From assembly GCA_009786185.1 (NCBI GenBank), contig WQTS01000119.1, forward strand, positions 1 through 35,751: 35,751 nucleotides of DNA, written 5' to 3'. This DNA is from Bacteroidota bacterium. GTDB taxonomy: Bacteria; Bacteroidota; Bacteroidia; Bacteroidales; WCHB1-69. Of the stretch, positions 16,123 to 23,383 are shown in pieces (the stretch's first letter is position 1; each line of letters begins with the position of its first letter). The translations under genes were made by a program, and so were the position numbers. The notes beneath the pieces were generated by a model that was given only the letters and a program-made list of their open reading frames with translations, ran no database searches and had not been told where the DNA came from.

Positions 16123-17964
16123 ATGTGCGGAATTGTAGCCTATACCGGGAATAACCAAGCGTACCCTTTCTTAATTAACGGATTAAAAAGATTGGAATAC
16201 AGAGGATATGACAGCGCCGGTGTTGCCTTATTTGGCAAAGAACATATTCAACTTTATAAAAAACAAGGTAAAGTTGCAGACCTTGAGAATTATTGCGCCA
16301 CTAAAGATGTAGCCGCCTTTACCGGAATTGCACATACGCGATGGGCAACGCACGGAGAGCCTAACGATGAAAACGCTCATCCACATCTTTCGGAAGACGG
16401 AACTTTAGCCTTGATTCACAATGGTATTGTGGAAAACTATTTGAGCTTAAAAAATGAACTTATTGAGCAAGGTTATGTTTTCAAAAGTCATACAGATACG
16501 GAAGTATTAGTGCATCTCATTCAAGATATTAGAAAAACCGAACAAGTAGATTTGGTTGAGGCAGTACGCATGGCTTTATCTGTTATTGTAGGTACGTATG
16601 CGTTAGCCATTTTATCTGCAGAATACCCCAAACAAGTTATTGTAGCTAAGAAGGGAAGTCCATTGTTGATTGGATTAGGCAAAGGTGAGTTTTTTGTAGG
16701 TTCAGACGGGGCGCCCATCGTAGAATACACACAAAATGTTGTTTATTTGAATGATGAAGAAGTAGCTGTACTTCATCCTGAGAAAGAATTGAAAATCACT
16801 AATATTCGCAATGAAAAGCAACGTCCTTTTATTCAAAAATTAGAATTAAAATTAGATCAAATTGAAAAGGGCGGTTTTGAGCATTACATGCTCAAGGAAA
16901 TTTTTGAGCAGCCCAAAGCTATTGTGGACAGCATGCGAGGAAGGATAAACACCAAAAAAGATGTGGTGTCTCTTGGAGGAATTATTGAATATGAAAATAA
17001 AATGCTTCACGCAAAACGCTTTATCATTGCAGCTTGCGGAACCTCGTGGCATGCCGGTTTGGTGGCAGAATACATCTTTGAAAGCTTAATTCGTGTTCCT
17101 GTAGAAGTGGAATATGCCTCCGAATTTCGATACAGGAATCCTATCATTAATGAAGACGACGTGCTAATTGCCATTTCGCAATCGGGGGAAACTGCCGATA
17201 CGCTTGCCGCGATAGAATTGGCAAAGAGTAGAGGCGCTACCGTATTGGGAATTTGCAATGTAGTGGGGTCAAGCATTGCCCGAAATACGCATGCCGGCTC
17301 TTATACTCACGCCGGACCTGAAATTGGAGTAGCTTCTACGAAAGCATTTACCGCGCAAATTACTGTGCTTATGCTCATGGCATTAAGTTTAGCAAGAAAA
17401 AAAGGAACTATCGCACTCTCTTATTATTATCAATTAGTAAACAGTTTAGATGCAATTCCGGAAAAGATTGAAGCTATTCTTCAAAAAAATAACGAAATAA
17501 AAGAGATAGCGCACTATTTTAATGACAGGCAAAATGCCATCTATTTGGGACGTGGCGTAAACTTTCCGGTTGCTTTGGAAGGTGCATTAAAATTGAAAGA
17601 GATTTCTTACATTCATGCCGAAGGATACCCTGCTGCCGAAATGAAACACGGACCCATTGCCCTCATCGATGAAGCGATGCCTGTTGTTGTAGTTGCTACA
17701 GAACAAGAAACTTATGAGAAAGTAGTGAGCAATATTCAAGAAGTGAAAACAAGAAGAGGAAAAATAATCTCTATTGTTTCCGAAGGCGATGAAATTGTAA
17801 AAAGTATGTCTGATTTTTGCATTGAAATACCTAAAACCGAGGAACTTTTATCTCCTTTAGTGGCATCTATTCCGTTGCAACTGTTGGCTTATCACGTAGC
17901 TGTATTGCGTGGTTGCGATGTGGACAAACCTCGAAATCTAGCAAAATCAGTCTCTGTAGAATAG
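16123..17964 (+). CDS. glmS: Glutamine--fructose-6-phosphate aminotransferase (isomerizing)
   Basis: A 613-residue two-domain enzyme making glucosamine-6-phosphate for cell-wall and lipopolysaccharide precursors. The N-terminal glutaminase starts with the catalytic cysteine (MCGIVAYTG) and has RLEYRGYDSAGVAL, HTRWATHGEPNDENAHPH and HNGIVENY. The linker and two SIS sugar isomerase domains follow with ACGTSWHAG, ISQSGETADTLAA, the second SIS AIYLGRGVNFPVALEGALKL and the terminal KPRNLAKSVSVE. Length and motifs are normal. It follows the DUF4270 gene by 23 bases and is followed after 9 bases by the flippase-like gene. Confidence 0.97.
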   Translation: MCGIVAYTGNNQAYPFLINGLKRLEYRGYDSAGVALFGKEHIQLYKKQGKVADLENYCATKDVAAFTGIAHTRWATHGEPNDENAHPHLSEDGTLALIHNGIVENYLSLKNELIEQGYVFKSHTDTEVLVHLIQDIRKTEQVDLVEAVRMALSVIVGTYALAILSAEYPKQVIVAKKGSPLLIGLGKGEFFVGSDGAPIVEYTQNVVYLNDEEVAVLHPEKELKITNIRNEKQRPFIQKLELKLDQIEKGGFEHYMLKEIFEQPKAIVDSMRGRINTKKDVVSLGGIIEYENKMLHAKRFIIAACGTSWHAGLVAEYIFESLIRVPVEVEYASEFRYRNPIINEDDVLIAISQSGETADTLAAIELAKSRGATVLGICNVVGSSIARNTHAGSYTHAGPEIGVASTKAFTAQITVLMLMALSLARKKGTIALSYYYQLVNSLDAIPEKIEAILQKNNEIKEIAHYFNDRQNAIYLGRGVNFPVALEGALKLKEISYIHAEGYPAAEMKHGPIALIDEAMPVVVVATEQETYEKVVSNIQEVKTRRGKIISIVSEGDEIVKSMSDFCIEIPKTEELLSPLVASIPLQLLAYHVAVLRGCDVDKPRNLAKSVSVE

Positions 17965-17973
17965 CATGGTATT

Positions 17974-19017
17974 ATGGCAAAAAAGATAATTCAACTTCTT
18001 ATTTTTCTTAGTCTTGGAATATTTTTTGTATGGTTTTCCGTAAAAGATCTATCTCCGGAAGATGTGGATAAAATTAAAGAGAGTGCCAAGGGAGTACTTA
18101 ATTCCAAAAGTTTGTTTTTCATTTTTATTTCAATGGCTTGTGGAGTTGTGGCGCATTATTTCCGTGCTTTAAGGAATATTTTACTTATTGATCCATTGGG
18201 GTACCGGGTGCGTAAAAGTACTGCTTTTTATTCTGTAATGACGTGCTATTTAGCTAATTTAGCTGTTCCGCGTCTTGGTGAAGTTTTGCGCTGTAGTATA
18301 TTACAACGCTACGATCAAGTCCCTTTTCAAAAATCGTTTGGAACGGTTGTTGTAGATCGTGTTTTCGACTTGATGGTATTTTTCGCACTTTTTGTGCTCA
18401 TTATCTTCCTGAATACAGGGCTATTATCAAATTTGATGATCAATAAACAAGAAGGAATTACATTGGGCGCATGGGTAAACGAAAAATGGGCGGCATTATG
18501 GGCAATGAAGTATCTTGTTTTTGGTGCGTTTATCGGATTGGTCGTGCTTTTATTAATTTTAAAACATATAAGAACGACACGTCAAACAGATAGAAAGCAA
18601 TCCAAAATCATTGGAAAAATTAAAAATATTTTTGTAGGATTATGGCAAGGACTCATTTCTGTTAAAGATTTAAAACGTCCTTATTTATTTGTCATTTATA
18701 CCATTGGCATTTGGGTATTTTATTATCTGGGAATTTACATGTGTTTTTTCGCCTTCGATTTTTTACAAAACTTGGGTTTCATGCCGGCATTCCTTGTGAT
18801 GGTTGTAGGTACTATCGGATTTATTATAGCACAAGGTGGTTTGGGTGCCTATCCGCTCATTGTTGCTGGAGTGTTAGCCCTTTATGGTATAGATTATGCA
18901 CAAGGCTTAGCCGCAGGTTGGATCGGTTGGGGGGCTCAACAACTTATGGTATTGGTGGTGGGTTTCACAACGTTAATTTTGGCGTCGTTCCTAAAAATTG
19001 AAGATAGAAGTGTTTGA
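17974..19017 (+). CDS. Lysylphosphatidylglycerol synthase TM-domain (flippase-like) protein
   Basis: A 347-residue inner-membrane protein with about eight hydrophobic segments, belonging to the lysylphosphatidylglycerol synthase transmembrane (UPF0104/AglD-like) family. Landmarks are HYFRALRNILLIDPLGYR, YLANLAVPRLGEVLRC, FGTVVVDRVFDLMVFFALF and GFIIAQGGLGAYPLIVAGVL. It has only the membrane domain and no C-terminal aminoacyltransferase domain, so it is more likely a lipid-linked flippase or carrier than a lysyl-PG synthase. It starts 9 bases after glmS. Its 3' end overlaps the end of the convergent uppS gene by 27 bases. Confidence 0.85.
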   Translation: MAKKIIQLLIFLSLGIFFVWFSVKDLSPEDVDKIKESAKGVLNSKSLFFIFISMACGVVAHYFRALRNILLIDPLGYRVRKSTAFYSVMTCYLANLAVPRLGEVLRCSILQRYDQVPFQKSFGTVVVDRVFDLMVFFALFVLIIFLNTGLLSNLMINKQEGITLGAWVNEKWAALWAMKYLVFGAFIGLVVLLLILKHIRTTRQTDRKQSKIIGKIKNIFVGLWQGLISVKDLKRPYLFVIYTIGIWVFYYLGIYMCFFAFDFLQNLGFMPAFLVMVVGTIGFIIAQGGLGAYPLIVAGVLALYGIDYAQGLAAGWIGWGAQQLMVLVVGFTTLILASFLKIEDRSV

Positions 19018-19731
19018 TATTTGCGCTCCTGTTTTTCCAAATCTTCGTTGGCGTGTTTGATATTCGACGATAATTTCAAAAAGATGTTCTTTCCTAAAAT
19101 CAGGCCAAAGAATGGCAGGAAAAAACAGCTCAGCATAAGCGATTTGCCATAATAAAAAGTTGCTTATTCTGCATTCGCGTCCGGTACGAATTAAAATATC
19201 CGGGTCGGGAATATGGGTGGTGTTTAAGAATGTTGAAAAGTTACTTTCCGTAATTTCTTTTACTTCAATATTATTTTTAATGATCTCTTTTACGGCGTTT
19301 ACAATTTCCCAGCGACCGCTGTAGCTCAAGGCAAGCACTACGGTTAAACCTGTATTGTTTTTTGTTTTTTCGATGGCGTCTTGCAACTCACTTTGACATT
19401 CGACAGGAAGTGAGCTCAAATTGCCAATGGCTTGTAAACGAACTTTATTCTGCATCAAACCATCTAATTCATTCTTGATTGCTTTGACTAACAATGCCAT
19501 AAGTGCATCTATCTCTTCTTTTGGGCGATTCCAGTTTTCGGTAGAAAATGCATATAAGGTAAGAAACTTTACCCCAATTTCACCGGCGCCTTCTATCGCA
19601 CTTCTAACGGCTTCTACTCCGTTTTGGTGCCCGTAAATACGCTCTTTGCCGTGTTCTTCTGCCCAGCGTCCGTTGCCATCCATTATAATGGCAATGTGAT
19701 TTGGAATACGGTTTAAATCAATATTTTTCAT
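18991..19731 (-). CDS. uppS: Isoprenyl transferase (undecaprenyl diphosphate synthase)
   Basis: A 246-residue cis-prenyltransferase making the C55 carrier lipid for cell-wall synthesis. Motifs seen: HIAIIMDGNGRWAEEHGKER (region I with catalytic Asp), GHQNGVEAVRSA, LTLYAFSTENWNRPKEE, ALSYSGRWEIVNAV and DPDILIRTGRECRISNFLLW followed by the AYAELFF segment. In the last block the usual RT(S/G)GE reads RTGRE, an arginine in place of glycine next to conserved residues. Length is normal. It lies 1 base downstream of the DUF6089 gene in the same direction. In many Bacteroidota bamA follows, but here the next gene is convergent. Confidence 0.93.
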   Translation of the reverse strand: MKNIDLNRIPNHIAIIMDGNGRWAEEHGKERIYGHQNGVEAVRSAIEGAGEIGVKFLTLYAFSTENWNRPKEEIDALMALLVKAIKNELDGLMQNKVRLQAIGNLSSLPVECQSELQDAIEKTKNNTGLTVVLALSYSGRWEIVNAVKEIIKNNIEVKEITESNFSTFLNTTHIPDPDILIRTGRECRISNFLLWQIAYAELFFPAILWPDFRKEHLFEIIVEYQTRQRRFGKTGAQISNTSIFNF

Positions 19732-19732
19732 C

Positions 19733-20662
19733 CTATCTTTTACGTCCCTGTTTGTTTTTTAATTTCACATTAGTTTTAAGATCGCAAATTCTATCTTCAT
19801 TTCCGATACGTACGGTAATAATCACTCCGGCAAAGGAGTACCAATCGGTTTTTATGGTGGAATAACGCTGTGAACCGGGCGTGTGTCGTTTTATAGGATT
19901 GGCATTAAGATCGGCAGAGGGATCAGCAAAGTGCGCCACTACATTGAAATTGTCTTCAGACATTGTATGTTTTAAAGGAAGAACGTCGAGATACCGTCCG
20001 CTTACATCATCTAAGTGGTCGGTGAATGTAAACCGCAGTCCCCACTCTGCCCCTACACACACATAGCGACCAATATTTGCCTTAAAACCGATACCGAATG
20101 GAATAGCGAAACCTGTAAGCCTATATTTTGTGTGCACGTCTTCATCTAATTTCCATTCTGTTACAATGGGTTGCAAATCATAAGTTTTGGTTATTTTTGT
20201 TTTCGGATCTGTATAATTAGCTTGCGGGTTAAAGGAAAATACGGCAAATCCCCCAAAAAGATAAGGAGAAATATGGTTTTTATGTGACACATTATACACG
20301 TTAAAAAAATTGATCTCAACTTGCGCCGAAATTTCGGTGATGGGAGAAGAAAAAGACAACCCCCTGTCTCTATAATCCCATTTGTATACTTTTTGTTCAT
20401 CAATAACATCATATAATATACTGTGGTTATTAGCATCCGAAGCAGCAATTTTTCCAAATAAGATGTTTGCTTTCAATGCCCAACGAGGAGTAAAGTTATA
20501 TCTGTAAACGATTCCGCCTGCAAATTTCGCATCACGGAAAGGCATGCTGTTCAAATCGCCCAAATAAAAAGAGGTTCCTAGCATGGTTCCTATTTCAGAG
20601 CGCTGAGCTTGACAAAAGTGCAAAGTGATGAAACATAGAAGAATTAAGCAGCTTTTTTTCAC
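19733..20662 (-). CDS. DUF6089 family outer-membrane-like protein
   Basis: A 309-residue exported protein with signal peptide MKKSCLILLCFITLHFCQAQ followed by RSEIGTMLGTSFYLGDLN, the start typical of the DUF6089 family that neighbours uppS in this phylum. The mature part alternates short beta-strands (FAGGIVYRYNFTPRWALKAN, YLFGGFAVFSFNPQA, GIGFKANIGRYVCVGAEWGL) as in a small outer-membrane beta-barrel, followed by a basic tail. Function is unestablished; its constant company with uppS/bamA suggests a cell-envelope role, which is inference. It overlaps nothing and is spaced one base from uppS. Confidence 0.8.
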   Translation of the reverse strand: MKKSCLILLCFITLHFCQAQRSEIGTMLGTSFYLGDLNSMPFRDAKFAGGIVYRYNFTPRWALKANILFGKIAASDANNHSILYDVIDEQKVYKWDYRDRGLSFSSPITEISAQVEINFFNVYNVSHKNHISPYLFGGFAVFSFNPQANYTDPKTKITKTYDLQPIVTEWKLDEDVHTKYRLTGFAIPFGIGFKANIGRYVCVGAEWGLRFTFTDHLDDVSGRYLDVLPLKHTMSEDNFNVVAHFADPSADLNANPIKRHTPGSQRYSTIKTDWYSFAGVIITVRIGNEDRICDLKTNVKLKNKQGRKR

Positions 20663-20750
20663 AGATTTTGCGATATGTTATTGAGTTAGTTTAACGATAA
20701 GGGAGAGAGAATATTGTAGATTAGAATTTAAGACTTAATTTTGAATTATA

Positions 20751-20768
20751 AATTTTGAATTCAAAATT
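20751..20768. repeat. 18-base AT-rich perfect palindrome between DUF6089 and the small membrane gene
   Basis: AATTTTGAATTCAAAATT is its own reverse complement and is flanked by further degenerate AATTTTGAATT and CAAAATTC units (about 20737-20787) in the divergent intergenic region. It could be an operator or simple AT-rich repeat; nothing decides between these. Confidence 0.55.
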
Positions 20769-20788
20769 CAAAACTCAAAATTTAAAAT

Positions 20789-20796
20789 TATTTTTG
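20789..20796 (+). promoter_or_regulatory. -7 promoter box before the small membrane gene
   Basis: TATTTTTG fits TAnnTTTG, 13 bases before the ATG at 20810. No clear upstream partner. Confidence 0.45.
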
Positions 20797-20809
20797 CCGA
20801 AAAAATAAT

Positions 20810-21109
20810 ATGCCTCATTCGTTTAGTATTTTAGAAGTATTCATGTTGCTTTGTTTTGCCTGTAGCTGGCCTATCTCTATTTACAAGTCTTTGAAAACCA
20901 AATTTGTTTTAGGAAAAAGTCCGGCATTTATGATGATTATTATCCTCGGATATATTTTTGGGGTTTTGCATAAAATTGTACACCAACCCGATATTGTTAC
21001 CTATTTATGGGCTTTTAATATGTTATTGGTAACCATCGATTTGATGCTTTATTTTTATTATGCTCCTAAAAATAGAAAAGCCTTAGAGAAATCAGGTTTA
21101 CATAATTAA
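20810..21109 (+). CDS. Small three-helix membrane protein, PQ-loop-like
   Basis: A 99-residue protein with three hydrophobic segments (ILEVFMLLCFACSWPISIYK, SPAFMMIIILGYIFGVLHKI, YLWAFNMLLVTIDLMLYFYY) and a short basic tail. The proline after the first helix and the layout S-W-P-x-S-I-Y-K-S resemble half-size PQ-loop/SemiSWEET-like proteins, but this resemblance is from pattern only. The substrate is unknown. It is monocistronic, with a -7 box just upstream, and its 3' end overlaps the convergent EamA gene by 12 bases. Confidence 0.65.
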   Translation: MPHSFSILEVFMLLCFACSWPISIYKSLKTKFVLGKSPAFMMIIILGYIFGVLHKIVHQPDIVTYLWAFNMLLVTIDLMLYFYYAPKNRKALEKSGLHN

Positions 21110-21511
21110 TACAAACGTACCGGCTACAATTAATGCGCCACCAATGAGCAGTTTAAGGTCGAACGGCTCTTTTAACAAAACGAGCGAAAAAAGTATAACA
21201 AACACGATGCTGAGTTTGTCTATAGGCGCCACTTTTGATACGGGTCCTGTTTCTAATGCTCTAAAATAAAAAATCCATGAAAGTCCTGTGGCTACTCCCG
21301 AAGCGATTAAAAAAAACAGGTTTCGTTTGCTTATTTCTTTTACATTTCCCAACTCGCCGCTCAATAAAACAATGCCCCATGCCATAAAAAGTACAATAAC
21401 GGTTCTAATGGCGGTAGCTACATTGCCGCTTATTCCTTTAACCCCCACTTTGGCTAAAATAGCTGTTAATGCAGCAAATACGGCTGATAAAATGGCATAT
21501 AACTTCCACAT
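21098..21511 (-). CDS. Half-size EamA-domain membrane protein
   Basis: A 137-residue protein made of a single EamA unit: an initial LYAILSAVFAALTAILAKVG helix, then helices through FMAWGIVLLSG, LIASGVATGLSWIFYFRALE, the family-typical TGPVSKVAPIDKLSIVFVIL and a final GGALIVAGTFVLIM. About five hydrophobic segments are seen, so it probably functions as a dimer like other four- or five-helix members. Substrate unknown. It starts 13 bases after the GH57 gene stop on the same strand, so the two may be cotranscribed. Confidence 0.82.
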   Translation of the reverse strand: MWKLYAILSAVFAALTAILAKVGVKGISGNVATAIRTVIVLFMAWGIVLLSGELGNVKEISKRNLFFLIASGVATGLSWIFYFRALETGPVSKVAPIDKLSIVFVILFSLVLLKEPFDLKLLIGGALIVAGTFVLIM

Positions 21512-21524
21512 AAGGTACTTTTAT

Positions 21525-22709
21525 TTACGATTTCTCCAATTGCAATTTCACATCATTTAGCACATTCATGTAATTTATGAATGCCTGATAGGGAGATGGA
21601 TACACATCGAAATGCTTTTTTACGGCATCTTGCGGAAACCATTTGGTGCCCATAAAATGATAATAAAGTGCGTTTTGCATGCGCAACCAAGCTCGTTTGG
21701 CTTCTTCATTTTTTGAGGTTAAATAAAGTGACTCCGATTTGTAAAGCTGTTCAAATGCTTCTTGTTGCAGCTCGTTGCCTAACCATTCGTTAATATCTTT
21801 TTCATCGCCGGAACAAGAAATGGGCCAAGGTACATGTAAGGTAGAGGCTTGCGCTTGTGATTTTAACGCTTCTTTTGGCATGATAAAATGGAAGTTTTGC
21901 GACTCTGCCAATTGCGCAAAAAGTGCATGAAAAAAATCAAAGATGCCGGTTTCTTTAGTATGATAATCTCCAATGGTTTCGTAATCGAAATAAAGATTAA
22001 TGAATTGTGCATCGGAAGCGATGCCGCTCAAAAACTTCATGTATTTTTCTGCTGTGAGCGGATATTCATTCCACGATTGATCCGAAAAACGTAACGTAAT
22101 ATCATCGCAAAGTTGGTAGCTCCTCAACAAAAGCTTTTGTTCCGTTTGAAACGGATTGCAATATAAATAACACGGATTTTTCCAACCCAAAATATGTTTG
22201 GCGCCTTCGGTTAACACAACACGGTAGCCTAACTCAAACAGCCATTCACCGATATCATCGGAGTAAATAATTTCCGTATTGCAAAAAGTAGTGGGTTTCA
22301 CTCCAAACGTGTCATACAACAACTTTTCCTGTAGTTTCACTTGTTCAACAAATGTGGATTTATTGTTGAGGGCTGCCAAACTGTGCGAAAAAGTACTTCC
22401 GGTAATCTCCACGCGACCAGTAGCAATCAATTTTTTAAAACTATCAATAACTTCCGGACAATATTCTTTGAATAAATTGATAGTCGTTCCTGAAATGCTA
22501 AAACTGAATGCTACATCATTTCCATATTTTTCAATAACATCCAAAATCATTTGGTTTGCAGGCAGGTAACTTCTTTCTGCCAAACGATTGATCCAATAAT
22601 TATTTTGATAAACATCGAAATAATCATGTTTTTGATTGATGTCGAAAAAACGGTACGTACGAAGAATGTACGGTTGGTTTACTTGAAAGTGAAAACAAAC
22701 GGAATGCAT
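21525..22709 (-). CDS. Glycoside hydrolase family 57 protein (alpha-amylase-like)
   Basis: A 394-residue cytosolic enzyme with GH57 landmarks: the N-terminal MHSVCFHFQVNQPYILRTYR (HxHQP-like region), SFSISGTTINLFKEYCPEV, EITGSTFSHSLAAL, FCNTEIIYSDDIGEWL with the likely catalytic glutamate, and INLYFDYETIGDYH with the likely acid/base aspartate. Its length fits small alpha-amylase-type members that act on alpha-glucans. I chose the ATG at 22709, which places the conserved start at residue 1; the frame is open seven codons further. In many Bacteroidota the GH57 gene neighbours glycogen genes; here it is next to the half-size EamA gene. Confidence 0.88.
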   Translation of the reverse strand: MHSVCFHFQVNQPYILRTYRFFDINQKHDYFDVYQNNYWINRLAERSYLPANQMILDVIEKYGNDVAFSFSISGTTINLFKEYCPEVIDSFKKLIATGRVEITGSTFSHSLAALNNKSTFVEQVKLQEKLLYDTFGVKPTTFCNTEIIYSDDIGEWLFELGYRVVLTEGAKHILGWKNPCYLYCNPFQTEQKLLLRSYQLCDDITLRFSDQSWNEYPLTAEKYMKFLSGIASDAQFINLYFDYETIGDYHTKETGIFDFFHALFAQLAESQNFHFIMPKEALKSQAQASTLHVPWPISCSGDEKDINEWLGNELQQEAFEQLYKSESLYLTSKNEEAKRAWLRMQNALYYHFMGTKWFPQDAVKKHFDVYPSPYQAFINYMNVLNDVKLQLEKS

Positions 22710-22827
22710 AATATTTAGCTTAAAGTTCAACGTTCTTGAACTGGGATTTTATTGAGATTTACAAGATTAGCAGGATTCAATTTTGACAATTCTATTCATC
22801 TTATGAAAATCCCGGTTCAGAATTCCG

Positions 22828-23212
22828 TGGAGCCGGCGGGAGTCGAACCCGCGTCCAAACGTGTTGCAAAAGTGCTTTCTACATGTTTAGCCGAAGTTTG
22901 ATTGTCGGCGAAGGAAAAGTACTCGGCAGACCATGCCTTCGCTTATCTTCTAAAATTTCGCCTTTGCATCGAAGCTTACATTGGCTATCTTTTCGTTTAC
23001 GATGCTTCGTACCGGACGCAGAAAAGCAAAGCTTCCGGGGAAACACCCGAGACTCTAAACCTGGTTTAGGCGTCGGGAATCGCGGCGGTTACGCAGCGAT
23101 TGCATAAGAGTTGCCAGTTATTGGCTACGAGAGTTAGTTTTTAACGGAACCGTCTCACAACCTCCGACATGCTTACAAATCCACATACATGCTGTCAAAA
23201 CCAAACGACCCC
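22828..23212 (-). ncRNA. ssrA: tmRNA (trans-translation RNA)
   Basis: The 3' end on the minus strand is a T-arm with GCGGGTTCGACTCCCGC followed by the acceptor strand CGGCTCC and A. The 5' end GGGGTCG (23206-23212) pairs with that acceptor strand with two G-U pairs, defining a 385-base molecule. CCA is not encoded. The tag frame lies at 23089-23115 and reads GNSYAIAA followed by TAA. With the alanine from charged tmRNA, this tags proteins from stalled ribosomes for proteolysis with SmpB. Several self-complementary segments in between are the pseudoknots. Confidence 0.93.
23089..23115 (-). other. tmRNA proteolysis-tag reading frame (GNSYAIAA)
   Basis: Codons GGC AAC TCT TAT GCA ATC GCT GCG then TAA. 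The pattern G-x-x-YA-x-AA resembles phylum tags such as GEESYAMAA, but is one residue shorter. The resume codon GGC is inferred from the frame ending in the stop and from the preceding ATAACT. Confidence 0.75.
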
Positions 23213-23268
23213 AATTTTTGTGGTTGGTGATTAATAGTGAATGAGTTTATTAGTGTTTTTTGATGGTG

Positions 23269-23276
23269 CAAAAATA
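23269..23276 (-). promoter_or_regulatory. -7 promoter box before ssrA
   Basis: TATTTTTG on the minus strand fits TAnnTTTG. It lies 56 bases before the mature 5' end, implying a precursor leader. No clear TTG at the usual upstream distance. Confidence 0.4.
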
Positions 23277-23304
23277 AACAAATATTGATTGCTTTATATT
23301 TTTT

Positions 23305-23383
23305 CTCTGTGGTTCTCTGTGCACCCTCTGTGTTATTTCTTATTTCACGGAGAAGCACAGAGGGTGCACAGAGAACCACAGAG
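23305..23383. repeat. CTCTGTG-family hairpin repeat, copy 3, perfect 28-base arms
   Basis: Arms 23305-23332 and 23356-23383 are exact reverse complements over 28 bases, around a 23-base loop. The hairpin directly abuts the stop codon of the 761-residue gene (23384-23386) and precedes ssrA, so it may serve as that gene's terminator, though it lacks a U-run typical of intrinsic terminators. Confidence 0.9.

Noticed and set aside
20700..20790. AT-rich palindrome considered as a replication origin or riboswitch
   Set aside because: No DnaA-box cluster, no conserved riboswitch core and no origin-linked gene nearby.
22828..22860. T-arm and acceptor end resembling a tRNA gene
   Set aside because: The matching 5' acceptor half is about 350 bases away and a tag frame lies between, so this is the 3' end of tmRNA.
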